A DNA stretch of 64,000 nucleotides from Symbiodinium microadriaticum. Its lineage: Eukaryota; Sar; Dinophyceae; Suessiales; Symbiodiniaceae. The stretch's first letter is position 1, and each line of letters begins with the position of its first letter. The DNA lies in the NCBI GenBank assembly GCA_001939145.1, contig LSRX01000593.1, positions 63,301 to 127,300 on the forward strand, written 5' to 3'. Positions 40,108 to 52,198 of the stretch are shown in pieces. The position numbers were made by a program, and so were the translations under genes. The notes below the pieces were generated by a model that was not told the origin of the DNA, did not search any database, and saw only the letters and a list, made by a program, of their open reading frames with translations.

Positions 40108-40437
40108 AATCCTAAACCCTAAACCCTAAACCAAAAAACTCTAAACCCTAAAAGCCCTAAACCCTAAAAGCCCTAAACCCTAAACCCTCTAAGCCAAAAC
40201 CCCCCTAAAAAGCCCTAAACCCTCTAAGCCTCCCTAAAGCCCAGGCCTTGTGCTTCGAAAGCTAGGCCCTAAACTGAAGCTCCCGCAGCCCAGATCCAGA
40301 GAAAGCCGGTAAACCCGAAAGCCGACTTCACCCCTAAATTATCACGGTTTCAGGTTTAGGGTTTGGGGGTGCAGGGGGTTAGGGTTTAAGGTTTAAGGTT
40401 TAGGGTTTAGGGTTTAAGGTTGAGGGTTTAGGGTTGC
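40108..40437. repeat. Opposed telomere-like arrays between coiled-coil exons 3 and 4
   Basis: C-rich CCCTAAA/AAGCCCTAAA (40108-40225) faces G-rich TTTAGGG/TTTAAGG (40358-40437). They sit in what would be a single intron if exons 3 and 4 belong to one gene. Confidence 0.75.
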
Positions 40438-40555
40438 TATAGCATTCACACTTATGGTTCATGTCCCCTACGTAGTTATGGACGTTGTAGAATAATCGAC
40501 CCCAACACCTTATTCTAATCATTGCAGCCCCTGTTACCTCTACGTTTTTACGGAC

Positions 40556-40718
40556 ATGTATGCATGTATGTATGCATGTATGTATGTATGTATGTATGTA
40601 TGTATGTATGTACATACTGTACATAATATATAAATGGAGGCATGCGCGCATACCTGTGCATATACAAGCTCATACACATTTACATCTACATATACATATA
40701 CATACATATCTATGTATA

Positions 40719-40750
<32 letters not shown>

Positions 40751-40765
40751 CACACATACATGTCT
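40556..40765. repeat. ATGT tetranucleotide and ATAC/TA microsatellite
   Basis: (ATGT)n at 40556-40612, then CATA/TATA-rich repeat to 40765. Open frames through it (Tyr/Ile/His-rich) are repeat artefacts. Confidence 0.9.
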
Positions 40766-40958
40766 CCAAATGGTGAACCTGAAAGCCATGTGGCCCCCAT
40801 CAATGCAAAGCTGTAGCGGAGATGCCCAGAGCTGTCATACCTGAAGTTTCGAAGGCCTGCAACTCCGAGTTGTCGAGCTGCGCAACCTTTACTCGAACTA
40901 AAACTGGAAACAAATCCCAAACCTGTAAACCCAAACTAACCCTTGCAATCCTTCGCAG

Positions 40959-41015
40959 GGAGGAGCTGCAGAAGAAAATTCGGGAGCTGGAGCGACAGAA
41001 CGAAAGCCAGCAGAG
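40959..41015 (+). CDS. Coiled-coil exon, copy 4 of 4 (57 nt)
   Basis: Acceptor CTTGCAATCCTTCGCAG, donor AG|GCCTGC. Encodes EELQKKIRELERQNESQQR, the most regular heptad pattern (Leu/Ile at core positions). It lies about 1.1 kb after copy 3, beyond telomere-like and ATGT repeats. The most divergent copy, hence probably the oldest split. Confidence 0.5.
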
Positions 41016-41858
41016 GCCTGCCGCTCATTTGTCTGGGAGGGGGGTGGGGGTCCGAGCCGAGCGAGTCTACTATAGTCGTCTGGATGATTCGTGATCCCAT
41101 TCCTTAGGGCTTCTGTTCTAAACAATGTTTTGGTGATGGGTGATTATCAAGATCATGACTACGATTGTTGTAGTCTAGTGTACCAGTTGAACTCTATTGC
41201 AACTGGCCCCTATGGTAGACTTTATGATTAGATTTCTGCATGTTTGTGCCTAAACCTAAACTGTTCGCCAGAACCTAAACGTAAAATCCCGAGCCCTAAA
41301 CTCTAGGTTTGGAGGACACTTTCAAGAGCTCCAACGGGTAGGACCCTACTTGGTGGTTGGGTGTGCAGGGCCCCTTAGCCTCAGAAGCCATTAAGGCCCG
41401 CTGAGAGCACCCCATGCTTTACAACACCACCATAAGCCCCCTCAAAAATCTTGTAAACCCTCGTACCACATCTGAATAACATAATGAAGCTTCTTACGCA
41501 ACTCCTAATTCCGAGCCCCCTAAACCCTAAACCCTAAACCTTAAGCCGTAAACCCTACGCCCTAAACCCTAAACCTTAAACCCCTATAAACCCTAAATCC
41601 TAAACCTTAAACCCTAAACCCAAAGCCCTAGGAGCCACCGTCCTCTGGCCGCGAATCGGCCTTACAGATGCCTAGATGCCAAGGCAGACGTAAAAAGGGG
41701 CTTTAAAAAAAACCCAAACCCCTAAACCCTATAAAACCCTAAACCCCTAAACCCTAAAACCCGAAACCCTAAGCCTAAACCCCTAAACCCCTAAACCCTA
41801 ATTCAAGAATCTAAGAAGCGAGAGCCCGTGCACACTGGAAAGTCGCCCCTTTTGCGAG

Positions 41859-41886
41859 GCAGATCGAAGCACTGGAGGCCGAGAAG
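41859..41886 (+). CDS. Short exon-like island (QIEALEAEK)
   Basis: Only 28 nt, after CCCCTTTTGCGAG and before a GC donor (AAG|GCGCGC). The coiled-coil character fits the 57-nt exon series upstream. Too short to be sure. Confidence 0.25.
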
Positions 41887-42439
41887 GCGCGCCTTTTTTT
41901 GGGGCTTAGGGTTTAGGGCTTGAGGGGTTTATAGGGGCTAAAGGTTTTTAGAGTTTGGGTTTTGGGTTTTTAGGACTTTTTAGGGTTTTTTAGGGGTTCA
42001 GGGTTTAGGGGTTTATAGGGGGTTTAGGGGGGTTTAGGGTTAGGCCCTTAGAACAAGGATCCTCGTGCTCAGGTCTAGGTTTCTTGCGGAGGGTAGGGCT
42101 TTTTAAAATCTTCTGCTGTTCGGGATTCAGGCTGTGAGGGGTGCATTTGGACAGGGTTGGAGGTTTTTGTGGTTCGTTTTGATCGGTATCAAGGGGCGTA
42201 CTGGGTTTCTGAGGTGTCCCTTGGCAATTCGGGGTGCCTTATTCAGGGAGCCTCAGGGTTTCTCAATGCGGACGGTGCGAGGGTCTATCTTAGAGGCCTT
42301 CATAATTGGAAAAGGGCTTTGGGCGCTGATCCTCACTTTTTTTTAAAATCAGAACTCTTAGAAAGCTTGAACCCTTGGACTGATGGGGCGCTGGTCTCAA
42401 TATCAGAACTGGGTTTCTCGAGTTTATCGGATTTGTCCG

Positions 42440-42540
42440 GCGTTCTAGCTGTATCCGGCTTATCGGGCTTATCGGGTCTATCGGGCTTATCGGGTTTAGC
42501 GCTGTTAGCGGGTTTAGCGGGTTTATCTATCGGGTTTAGC
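42440..42540. repeat. Degenerate TATCGGGCT/TTTATCGGG minisatellite
   Basis: Units of 9-12 bp (TTATCGGGC, CTATCGGGC, TTAGCGGGT) repeat eight or more times. They read Leu-Ser-Gly on one strand and Lys-Pro-Asp on the other. Confidence 0.75.
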
Positions 42541-43492
42541 TCTCCTTCATGGACCATCAGCTCTGGATCCTGCCACAAGTTTAGATCCGGGCACGCAGGG
42601 CACGCACAGAGAGCCTCACAGAGGTTTCATGGGGTCTCGTGTGAACAGCCCTTCCTGTTCTCGGATTTCTCTTGCGTCTCAACCCTAAACCCTAAACCCA
42701 AACCCTAAACCCTAAACCGTAAAACCCTAAACCCCTAAAGCCCAAAACCCTAAACCCTAAACCCCTTCTCTGAGGCAGTAGAGCAACGGGCCTCCGTCGT
42801 CGCCCCTCATGGGCAGGCTGTATTGGGAGGGAACCTGACTGCCTCGCCTTGGGGAGCTTGCGGAGATGGGTTTGTAAGGCAGTAGGATCTAGCCGACTCT
42901 AGCAGGCATTGATCGGCATTCTGCACCTCATAACTGGCCCCCTGCACTCTTCAGTCGAGACTCAGCCCTCATGACTCCTGTAAAGTCCTCGGCAAGAACA
43001 TCCATCTGGTCGCAGCCCTGGACTCAATATCGAATTGTGCTATATGAGATGAACGAACAGGTTTCGGAGTACGTGCAAGTGTTCGACGATTGCTGCATGT
43101 GTATAATGCTCACGTACAGATATACGCACATACACATATGTGGCTGTAGATTAGACATACACACAATGTGCCTAAGTATGCATGCACGAATGAATGCATG
43201 AATGCATGCATGCATGCATTCCCTATCCCACGTCGTACCATTGTTTTTTTTTTTTTTTTTTGTGTTGTTGCTTTCTCTAGGACAATCACGACCATCCCCT
43301 AAGCCGATTCTCTCACGGCACCGTCGGACATGTTTTGCAAGTTTTTGCCTCAAGCCGATTATAAACCGCCTTCACCCTGCACAATACACCGGAAACCCAC
43401 TCTGTCTTTATCTCTTTGCTCTTCCCGTGCGGTCAGGAGCTCGCCGCGCCCGCGCCGGCACCTGTCCAGGAGGGTTTAGTTTAGGGTTCAAC

Positions 43493-43672
43493 CCTAAACG
43501 GTCCTAAACAGTAAACCCTAAGCCCTGCACCCTAAACCCTAAACCCTAAAACCCTAAAACCCTAAACCCCTAAAGCCCTAAAGCCCTAAACCCGAAAACC
43601 CTAAACCCCTAAAGCCCTAAAGCCCTAAACCCGAAAACCCTAAACCCCTAAAGCCCTAAACCCTAAACTCCA
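43493..43672. repeat. C-rich telomere-like array with a higher-order unit
   Basis: A unit of the form CCCTAAACCCCTAAAGCCCT plus AAAGCCCTAAACCCGAAAA is repeated about three times, so the array is expanding as a compound unit. Confidence 0.75.
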
Positions 43673-43984
43673 GGGTTCAGGGTTCAGAGTTTCGTGTTTT
43701 TTGGTTCAGGCCGTGGGGCCTAGGGCTCAGGAAGCATCGGGGGCCAGGCTTGACTTCGGGCTTCGGAGGTCTTCGAGGCCCAGAGAGTCGAAGCCGCCGA
43801 GCTTTCCAAGACCTCACTCCAAACCCGAATCCCAAGACGGATCCCTAACACTCCTGTACCCTAAACCCTAAACCCTAAAAAGCCTAAAAAGCCTGAAAAG
43901 CCTAAAAAGCCTAAAAAGCCTAAAACGCCTAAGAACCCCAAACCCTGGTCGCCGTCTTTTCCTGTTTTTTTTTTTTTTTTTATA

Positions 43985-44515
43985 GTAAATGTCGTTATAA
44001 TTGATATCATTCTTGTTATTACTAGTGAAATTATTGTTGTTCTTATTATTGCTACTAGTACCATTACTATTATAATTGTTATTGTTATCATTATTATTGT
44101 TATTATTTTTATTGTGCCTATTGTTGTTCTTATTATTGCTACTATTACTATTACTTCTATTATTATTATTGCCATTATTATCATTATTGTTATTACTATT
44201 GTTATTCTTGTTGTTCTTATTATTGTTACTAGGTCTATTACAATATTTATTGTTATTATTATTATTATTATTGTTATTACTATTGTGATTATTGTTGTTC
44301 TTATTATTGCTACGATTACTATTACTATTATTATTGTTGTTGTTATTATTATTATTATTATTATTGCTACTATTACTATTACCATTACTATTATTATTGT
44401 TGTTGTTATTATTATTGTTATTATTATTATTATTGTTACTATTGTTGTTCTTGTTATTGTTATCATTAATTTCATTTCTATTACTGTTATAATCGTCATT
44501 ATTATCATTGTTCAT
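43985..44515. repeat. ATT/TTG triplet microsatellite (about 530 bp)
   Basis: TTATTA, TTGTTA and ACTATT triplets without interruption. It generates long Ile/Val/Leu or Asn/Ser frames in several phases, none of which is a gene. A 17-bp poly-T precedes it. Confidence 0.9.
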
Positions 44516-46627
44516 ATAAACCCCTAAGCAACCCAAGGAGCCCCGAAAAGGAAAACTGACGCTTGGGCTCGTCGGAATTACCTTTTTTAGGGCTCCCCTC
44601 CTTTTTAGGTCCAGGTTTCCAGGACCATCGAAACCAAAGACCCTAGTCTAATTGTTACGGCCCCAAACTTTAGGGTTTAGGGTTTCAACTCCTTCTGAAC
44701 CCTTTGAAAAGGCGGTGTGGAAAGCATCGCCCGAGCGGCGCAGGAGTTTGCCGCACCTGCGCCCATTCCGCCACCGCGACCGGAAGCAGGTCAAGGGCTT
44801 GTGCTTCAGGGTTTTAGGCATAGGTTTCTGTTGGGTTTTGGGGTTTAGGCTAGGGGCAGGGTTCAAGGTTCAAAGTGTAGGATTCGGGAGTGTGCTGGCT
44901 CCAGGTGCAAAGCCAAAGGCTCAGAATCCACCCGTGGGTCCCAGAAAGTGTTGTTGATTTAGAGGGCTCGCTGAGATTTGCCAGCAACAGTAGCCGGAAG
45001 ACTCGGTCGGCGCTTCAATCGCAGCCAGCTTTCTGCTTATTCTGGACTGTAATCCCAGTTCCTGTAGATATGTGTGATGTGCAGTAACCTGACTGCTCAG
45101 TTCCTGCAGAAGACACAAAACCCTTTTAGAAAGGAGTTTTTTTTGCAGATCTCCCCTGCCAGAAGCCCCGAACCCAGAACCCAGAACCCTACACCCTAAA
45201 CCCTAGGCCCTAAACCCCCCCAAAAAAACCCTAAACCCTAAACCCTGCCCCGAACCCAGAGAAGTCTCGGAAACTCCTGGGTCCTCGGGCTTTCATGTCC
45301 GGGAAGCACTGATTTGAGGCTATGCCGCCGAGTACTTCATGATGCCCGGGCCTCGTGGCCTAAGGCTTTGGGAGTGCTTCAGGGCTTAGGGTTTAGGGTT
45401 TCGGGTTTAGGGTTTCGGGTTTAGGGTTTCGGGTTCACGAGACCTTATACATGGATGGATTCTCAATATGGGAGGGGAATCCTGCCACCAAGAATCTCAC
45501 AGCCGTGGTCCCCCGTTCTTCATTTGTGCTTGCAGCCTGTGGCAGCGAATCCGTCTAGCTGGCCCAGATATCCTGTAACAGCGCAAGGTCAACGCAAGCC
45601 CAAAGCGGCATGGTGCAACTTTGAAGCCATGTTGCATATTGGTGTGAGCCCTACATCCGAGACCCTAAACCCTAAACCCTAAACCCTGGACCCTGCACCC
45701 GAAACTCTACACACCGGCCCTCCAACCCTGAGCTCCGCGAACCTCCAATCAATCTAATCCCTAAACCCAGCAAGGCTTTGTGCTGAACCCTGAAAGCCCC
45801 GAAACCCTAGACCCTAAACCCGAAACCCTAAACCCTAAACTCCAAAACCCTAAACCCTAAACCCGAAAAGGAGACATCCAAAAAAAAGAGCTGAAAGCCA
45901 GGACGAACTCGACGGAAGGCTCCCATGTGCTTGGTGCTGGCCTCGGTGCTCCGGAAGGGGATATCGGGACCTTGACCTTTCATGCGAGAGGATTTTTGTG
46001 GGCTTCACGTGTTCATGTTGCCTAAAAAGGGGGGGAACCTAAGGAAATCTCAGGGTGTAGAGTTCAGGGTTCATGGTTCCGAGTTCTCCGGGGGCCGACG
46101 CCCAGGGCTTCTGGGAGGGCCCGGAGAGCCGAAGACCTTGAGTTGAGGCTGTCCATGGCTCGGAGTACTACCAAGACGGGTTACGTGTAAGGGTTTCCGG
46201 GGCAACTGTGTCGGGTTACCCCCTTGAGGAATAAGTACAAAAAGGGGCTCAGGACTGCAAGGCCAACGATCAAGGCATCGAAGCCGAGGCTCCTTCCGTC
46301 TTCTGGCTTCCCGGTATCCCTAAACCCTAAACCCGGTATCCCTAAACCCTAAACCCTAAACCCTAAGCCCGAAACCCTAAATAAACCGTAGGGAGGCGCA
46401 GGGCCTGAAACACGAGCCAGCGTCAAGGTCTCCAGACTCCAGGCCCAGAGAGGCCGGGAGAGCCAAAGGCAAAGTCCCCAGACCCCTACGCACACCCTGA
46501 GCCCCTGTAGTAATCTAGGGTTTAGGGTTTAGGGTTTAGGGTTTAGGCCTACAGTAATCTAGGGGCCTCATTTTTTTTTGTTTGGGGTATTGGGGCCCAT
46601 TATACTATAACTATAATAGTAATCTAG

Positions 46628-46723
46628 GGGCCCTCGATAATTAGAATAGGGTATTTGGGGGCCCATTATGCTGTAATTATAAGAAGGAACCCCCAAAGCC
46701 CCATGCCAATTATTAAGGCCCCT
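46628..46723. mobile_element. Inverted-repeat element, family E (copy in duplication 1)
   Basis: Left GATAATTAGAATAGGGTATT pairs imperfectly with right CAATTATTAAGGCCCC around an AT-rich centre. The right arm is the dispersed ATTATTAAGGCCCC motif. The duplicate lies at 50030-50125. Confidence 0.45.
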
Positions 46724-46731
46724 ACATTACT

Positions 46732-46828
46732 GTTGATGATATAAACCCTGCATTACCTTAAGGACCCTAAGCCAGGGGAATCATGGTTTTTTCCTTGTGA
46801 TGGGTAATGCTGGATTTACATCATCAAC
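46732..46828. mobile_element. 97-bp MITE-like element, family A (copy 3, inverted)
   Basis: Left end GTTGATGATATAAACCCTGC; right end TTTACATCATCAAC. The interior matches copies 1 and 2 when reversed. It lies inside the first copy of the 3127-bp duplication. Confidence 0.65.
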
Positions 46829-48574
46829 CGCCTGTCTCAAAGTACGCAACCGTTGTCGTAACTCTTAGAGAAACTCTCGCGTAGTAGCTCTCGGCGCAAC
46901 TCTTAAAGTAGCTCTTGTCTCACAACGTCTCGTAGCTCTTATAGCATCACTGCTTTCAGTAATTCTATCCCTAAACCCTAAACCTTAAACTCTAACCCCT
47001 AAACCCGCTAAACCCAAAACCCTAAACCCTAAGCCCTAAACCCAACACCCAACTCTGAACCCAGGTTGGATCGGTGATGGGGGCGGATGGGAACCCGGAG
47101 GCCCACGCACAGCTCCGTTTCAGAGACTCCATGGAGCGAGGAGATGGGTTTAGGGTTTAGGGTTTAGGGTTTATGGTTTAGGGTTGTGAAAGGGTTTAGG
47201 GTTTAGGGTTTAGGGTTTAGGGGGGGTCGCTTGAACTCAGGGGTACCTGATTGGGGTTTACCAAACAGCGTTTAGGATCTTTGGTTGGGGATTTAGGGTT
47301 TTGAGTCTTGAGTTTAGACAAGCCTGAACAGTTTGGTTATTGTTTCTTCCCTGATAGTCCCGGTGATAGCTATAGTCCGCTAGGCCCCAAAACCCTTCGC
47401 TAAATATTGGGCCCCCCCCCCCAACTTTGGGGTTTCTCATGAACAAAGGCCACAACTTTGGGGTTTCTCATGGTTGATGTCGGCATCCGTTTTTCTGCAC
47501 TCATTCTCGAATGGCCCGTGCACAGGCGAACCTCCTCGCAATGCTCCTCTGCCACCAGCCGCCCGGCAATGGAGGATTTGCCGCAATACAGGGGCCTTCG
47601 TATTTTGGGATTCGCTTTTTTGGGTGTGTGACCCCTGTTTTGGCTGTCGGGTAAGTTTCTAAGCCGAATATAGTAAACAAATGATATTTTGTGCTGTTGA
47701 AGGGCGGTATCTGTCGACTTTCTAACATAGAAACTGACCCCTAAACCCTAAACCCTAAATTCTAAACCGTATACCCTGAACCCTAAAGCCTAAACCCTAA
47801 ACCCGAGCCGTCGGAAAAGCTTCCGGCTTTCCTCAGATTCCTCCGGGCGACACGGAGCCTCCGGGCCCCTGTGGCCCCATGTGCCGCTGCGGCCAGGCCA
47901 GTTCGGGTAAGCGGACCATAGCCCTAAACCCTAAACCCTAAACCCTAAACCCTAACTCCTAAACCCTAAACCCTAAATAAACCCTAGAGTGTTGAGGGTT
48001 GAGGGTTTAGGGTTGCAGGACGGGTGGTGTGTTAATCGCTGGCAACATCCAAGCGACACCAGACATCGTCGATATTTTTGATTCAGGACGTGAGAGTTTG
48101 CCTGCATGTGTAGGACTCTCCGTGCCCGAGTTTTGCGATGGTGCCAGGATTCAGAAACTGAACCCTAAACCCTAAACCCTAAACCCTAAGCCCTATGAAT
48201 ATCAGCGCACTTAGGGCTCCAGGTCTCCCGGCTCTTCGGTTGAGTCAGGTGCATGGGCAGGCTGGAAACAAGAACCGGCGAGCCCCAAGTCCAGCCCTGT
48301 GCGGCAAACCCCAAACCACCAAAGCTCTAAACAAACCGCAACGACCATAAACCCAGAAAGCCCCAAAGCCCGAAGGCCCCAAAGCCCTAAAGCCTAAATT
48401 TCTGAAGCCCAAAAGCTTCATTCCCACGCAGAACCCTGAACCCGAAACCCTAACTCGCAAAAAGAGACGAGGAAACACATTCCAAACCCTAAACCCTAAA
48501 CCCTAAACCCTAAACCCTAAACCCTGAACCCCTAAACCCCTAGACCCCTAAAACCTGAGCCTTTCAATTCACAG

Positions 48575-48634
48575 CAAGCCGGGGAGGTGGTCAGCAAAGC
48601 CTCAGAGGTTGAGAAGCCATGGATCGCTGATGAG
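48575..48634 (+). CDS. Exon-like island (20 codons), copy 1
   Basis: Follows a pyrimidine tract and TTCACAG; encodes QAGEVVSKASEVEKPWIADE; ends GAG|GACCCT (GA donor). Lies near the right end of the 3127-bp duplication. The family is not recognised. Confidence 0.4.
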
Positions 48635-48797
48635 GACCCTTTTTTTTAAACAGGTTGACGGCTGTCAGATGTTTTTAAACTTGAAGGTTTTGCGGTTTTG
48701 TAAAGATCTAAAACTTGAAGGTTTTAAGGAGTTTGGGTTGAGGGGTTTGGGGCCTGCGAAGGGGCGTGGCGGGCGGAATTTGTGCTTGATCTGGTGA

Positions 48798-49165
48798 GCC
48801 CTAAACCCTATAAACCCTCATCCCTAAACCCTAAACCCTAAACCCTAATCCCTGAACCCTAAACCCTAAACCCTAAACCCTAAACCCTAAACCCTAAACC
48901 CTAAACCCTAAACCCTAAACCCTAAACCCCTAATCCCAAAACCCAAGACCCTAAACCCCCAACCCTATAAACCCTCATCCCTAAACCCTAAACCCTAAAC
49001 CCTAATCCCTGAACCCTAAACCCTATAAACCCTCATCCCTAAACCCTAAACCCTAAACCCTAATCCCTAAACCCTAAACCCTATAAACCCTCATCCCTAA
49101 ACCCTAAACCCTAAACCCTAATCCCTGAACCCCCTAAACCCTGAACCCTAAACCCCTAATCCCTA
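48798..49165. repeat. Long CCCTAAA tract with a 58-bp higher-order unit
   Basis: The longest telomere-like tract seen here. A run of exact heptamers (48855-48930) is followed by three successive 58-bp units starting CCCTATAAACCCTCATCC at 48963, 49021 and 49079. It forms the junction between the two duplication copies. Confidence 0.85.
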
Positions 49166-50133
49166 AACCCAGCAAGGCTTTGTGCTGAACCCTGAAAGCC
49201 CCGAAACCCTAGACCCTAAACCCGAAACCCTAAACCCTAAACTCCAAAACCCTAAACCCTAAACCCGAAAAGGAGACATCCAAAAAAAAGAGCTGAAAGC
49301 CAGGACGAACTCGACGGAAGGCTCCCATGTGCTTGGTGCTGGCCTCGGTGCTCCGGAAGGGGATATCGGGACCTTGACCTTTCATGCGAGAGGATTTTTG
49401 TGGGCTTCACGTGTTCATGTTGCCTAAAAAGGGGGGGAACCTAAGGAAATCTCAGGGTGTAGAGTTCAGGGTTCATGGTTCCGAGTTCTCCGGGGGCCGA
49501 CGCCCAGGGCTTCTGGGAGGGCCCGGAGAGCCGAAGACCTTGAGTTGAGGCTGTCCATGGCTCGGAGTACTACCAAGACGGGTTACGTGTAAGGGTTTCC
49601 GGGGCAACTGTGTCGGGTTACCCCCTTGAGGAATAAGTACAAAAAGGGGCTCAGGACTGCAAGGCCAACGATCAAGGCATCGAAGCCGAGGCTCCTTCCG
49701 TCTTCTGGCTTCCCGGTATCCCTAAACCCTAAACCCGGTATCCCTAAACCCTAAACCCTAAACCCTAAGCCCGAAACCCTAAATAAACCGTAGGGAGGCG
49801 CAGGGCCTGAAACACGAGCCAGCGTCAAGGTCTCCAGACTCCAGGCCCAGAGAGGCCGGGAGAGCCAAAGGCAAAGTCCCCAGACCCCTACGCACACCCT
49901 GAGCCCCTGTAGTAATCTAGGGTTTAGGGTTTAGGGTTTAGGGTTTAGGCCTACAGTAATCTAGGGGCCTCATTTTTTTTTGTTTGGGGTATTGGGGCCC
50001 ATTATACTATAACTATAATAGTAATCTAGGGGCCCTCGATAATTAGAATAGGGTATTTGGGGGCCCATTATGCTGTAATTATAAGAAGGAACCCCCAAAG
50101 CCCCATGCCAATTATTAAGGCCCCTACATTACT

Positions 50134-50230
50134 GTTGATGATATAAACCCTGCATTACCTTAAGGACCCTAAGCCAGGGGAATCATGGTTTTTTCCTTGT
50201 GATGGGTAATGCTGGATTTACATCATCAAC
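50134..50230. mobile_element. 97-bp MITE-like element, family A (copy 4, by segmental duplication)
   Basis: Exact counterpart of 46732-46828, offset by 3402 bp. It was carried along in the large duplication rather than being an independent insertion. Confidence 0.65.
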
Positions 50231-51976
50231 CGCCTGTCTCAAAGTACGCAACCGTTGTCGTAACTCTTAGAGAAACTCTCGCGTAGTAGCTCTCGGCGCA
50301 ACTCTTAAAGTAGCTCTTGTCTCACAACGTCTCGTAGCTCTTATAGCATCACTGCTTTCAGTAATTCTATCCCTAAACCCTAAACCTTAAACTCTAACCC
50401 CTAAACCCGCTAAACCCAAAACCCTAAACCCTAAGCCCTAAACCCAACACCCAACTCTGAACCCAGGTTGGATCGGTGATGGGGGCGGATGGGAACCCGG
50501 AGGCCCACGCACAGCTCCGTTTCAGAGACTCCATGGAGCGAGGAGATGGGTTTAGGGTTTAGGGTTTAGGGTTTATGGTTTAGGGTTGTGAAAGGGTTTA
50601 GGGTTTAGGGTTTAGGGTTTAGGGGGGGTCGCTTGAACTCAGGGGTACCTGATTGGGGTTTACCAAACAGCGTTTAGGATCTTTGGTTGGGGATTTAGGG
50701 TTTTGAGTCTTGAGTTTAGACAAGCCTGAACAGTTTGGTTATTGTTTCTTCCCTGATAGTCCCGGTGATAGCTATAGTCCGCTAGGCCCCAAAACCCTTC
50801 GCTAAATATTGGGCCCCCCCCCCCAACTTTGGGGTTTCTCATGAACAAAGGCCACAACTTTGGGGTTTCTCATGGTTGATGTCGGCATCCGTTTTTCTGC
50901 ACTCATTCTCGAATGGCCCGTGCACAGGCGAACCTCCTCGCAATGCTCCTCTGCCACCAGCCGCCCGGCAATGGAGGATTTGCCGCAATACAGGGGCCTT
51001 CGTATTTTGGGATTCGCTTTTTTGGGTGTGTGACCCCTGTTTTGGCTGTCGGGTAAGTTTCTAAGCCGAATATAGTAAACAAATGATATTTTGTGCTGTT
51101 GAAGGGCGGTATCTGTCGACTTTCTAACATAGAAACTGACCCCTAAACCCTAAACCCTAAATTCTAAACCGTATACCCTGAACCCTAAAGCCTAAACCCT
51201 AAACCCGAGCCGTCGGAAAAGCTTCCGGCTTTCCTCAGATTCCTCCGGGCGACACGGAGCCTCCGGGCCCCTGTGGCCCCATGTGCCGCTGCGGCCAGGC
51301 CAGTTCGGGTAAGCGGACCATAGCCCTAAACCCTAAACCCTAAACCCTAAACCCTAACTCCTAAACCCTAAACCCTAAATAAACCCTAGAGTGTTGAGGG
51401 TTGAGGGTTTAGGGTTGCAGGACGGGTGGTGTGTTAATCGCTGGCAACATCCAAGCGACACCAGACATCGTCGATATTTTTGATTCAGGACGTGAGAGTT
51501 TGCCTGCATGTGTAGGACTCTCCGTGCCCGAGTTTTGCGATGGTGCCAGGATTCAGAAACTGAACCCTAAACCCTAAACCCTAAACCCTAAGCCCTATGA
51601 ATATCAGCGCACTTAGGGCTCCAGGTCTCCCGGCTCTTCGGTTGAGTCAGGTGCATGGGCAGGCTGGAAACAAGAACCGGCGAGCCCCAAGTCCAGCCCT
51701 GTGCGGCAAACCCCAAACCACCAAAGCTCTAAACAAACCGCAACGACCATAAACCCAGAAAGCCCCAAAGCCCGAAGGCCCCAAAGCCCTAAAGCCTAAA
51801 TTTCTGAAGCCCAAAAGCTTCATTCCCACGCAGAACCCTGAACCCGAAACCCTAACTCGCAAAAAGAGACGAGGAAACACATTCCAAACCCTAAACCCTA
51901 AACCCTAAACCCTAAACCCTAAACCCTGAACCCCTAAACCCCTAGACCCCTAAAACCTGAGCCTTTCAATTCACAG

Positions 51977-52036
51977 CAAGCCGGGGAGGTGGTCAGCAAA
52001 GCCTCAGAGGTTGAGAAGCCATGGATCGCTGATGAG
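51977..52036 (+). CDS. Exon-like island (20 codons), copy 2
   Basis: Exact counterpart of 48575-48634 in the second duplication copy, with the same acceptor and GA donor. At 60 nt and the same phase, both copies could be spliced in tandem. Confidence 0.4.
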
Positions 52037-52198
52037 GACCCTTTTTTTTAAACAGGTTGACGGCTGTCAGATGTTTTTAAACTTGAAGGTTTTGCGGTTT
52101 TGTAAAGATCTAAAACTTGAAGGTTTTAAGGAGTTTGGGTTGAGGGGTTTGGGGCCTGCGAAGGGGCGTGGCGGGCGGAATTTGTGCTTGATCTGGTG

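Larger units (their letters stand above)
41016..45753. other. Non-genic mosaic with telomere-like arrays and an ATT repeat
   Basis: Telomere-like arrays: 41517-41625, 41715-41803, 41905-42035 (G-rich), 42680-42765, 43493-43672, 43858-43930, 45189-45246, 45386-45435 and 45660-45690. A possible small coil exon (41859-41886, QIEALEAEK, AG and GC borders) and a plus-strand patch at 44685-44790 (PSEPFEKAVWKASPERRRS) are weakly coding-like. The rest is microsatellite or unique DNA without a supported gene. Confidence 0.45.
45754..48880. repeat. 3127-bp segmental duplication, copy 1
   Basis: Matches 49156-52282 at a constant offset of 3402 bp. All sections I compared were identical, including an 11-C homopolymer (near 47412) and the telomere-like tracts. 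It contains telomere-like arrays at 46317-46385, 46513-46545, 46971-47050, 47150-47220, 47738-47805, 47920-47980 and 48482-48555. It also holds one family A MITE, one family E inverted repeat and one exon-like island. Confidence 0.9.

Noticed and set aside
43861-44536. Overlapping 215- and 222-codon minus-strand ORFs
   Set aside because: Products of the ATT/TTG microsatellite (Ile/Thr or Asn/Ser runs).
47258-48797. ORFs of 62-77 codons repeated at 50660-52199
   Set aside because: They repeat only because the whole 3127-bp segment is duplicated; individually they cross telomere-like tracts and lack motifs.
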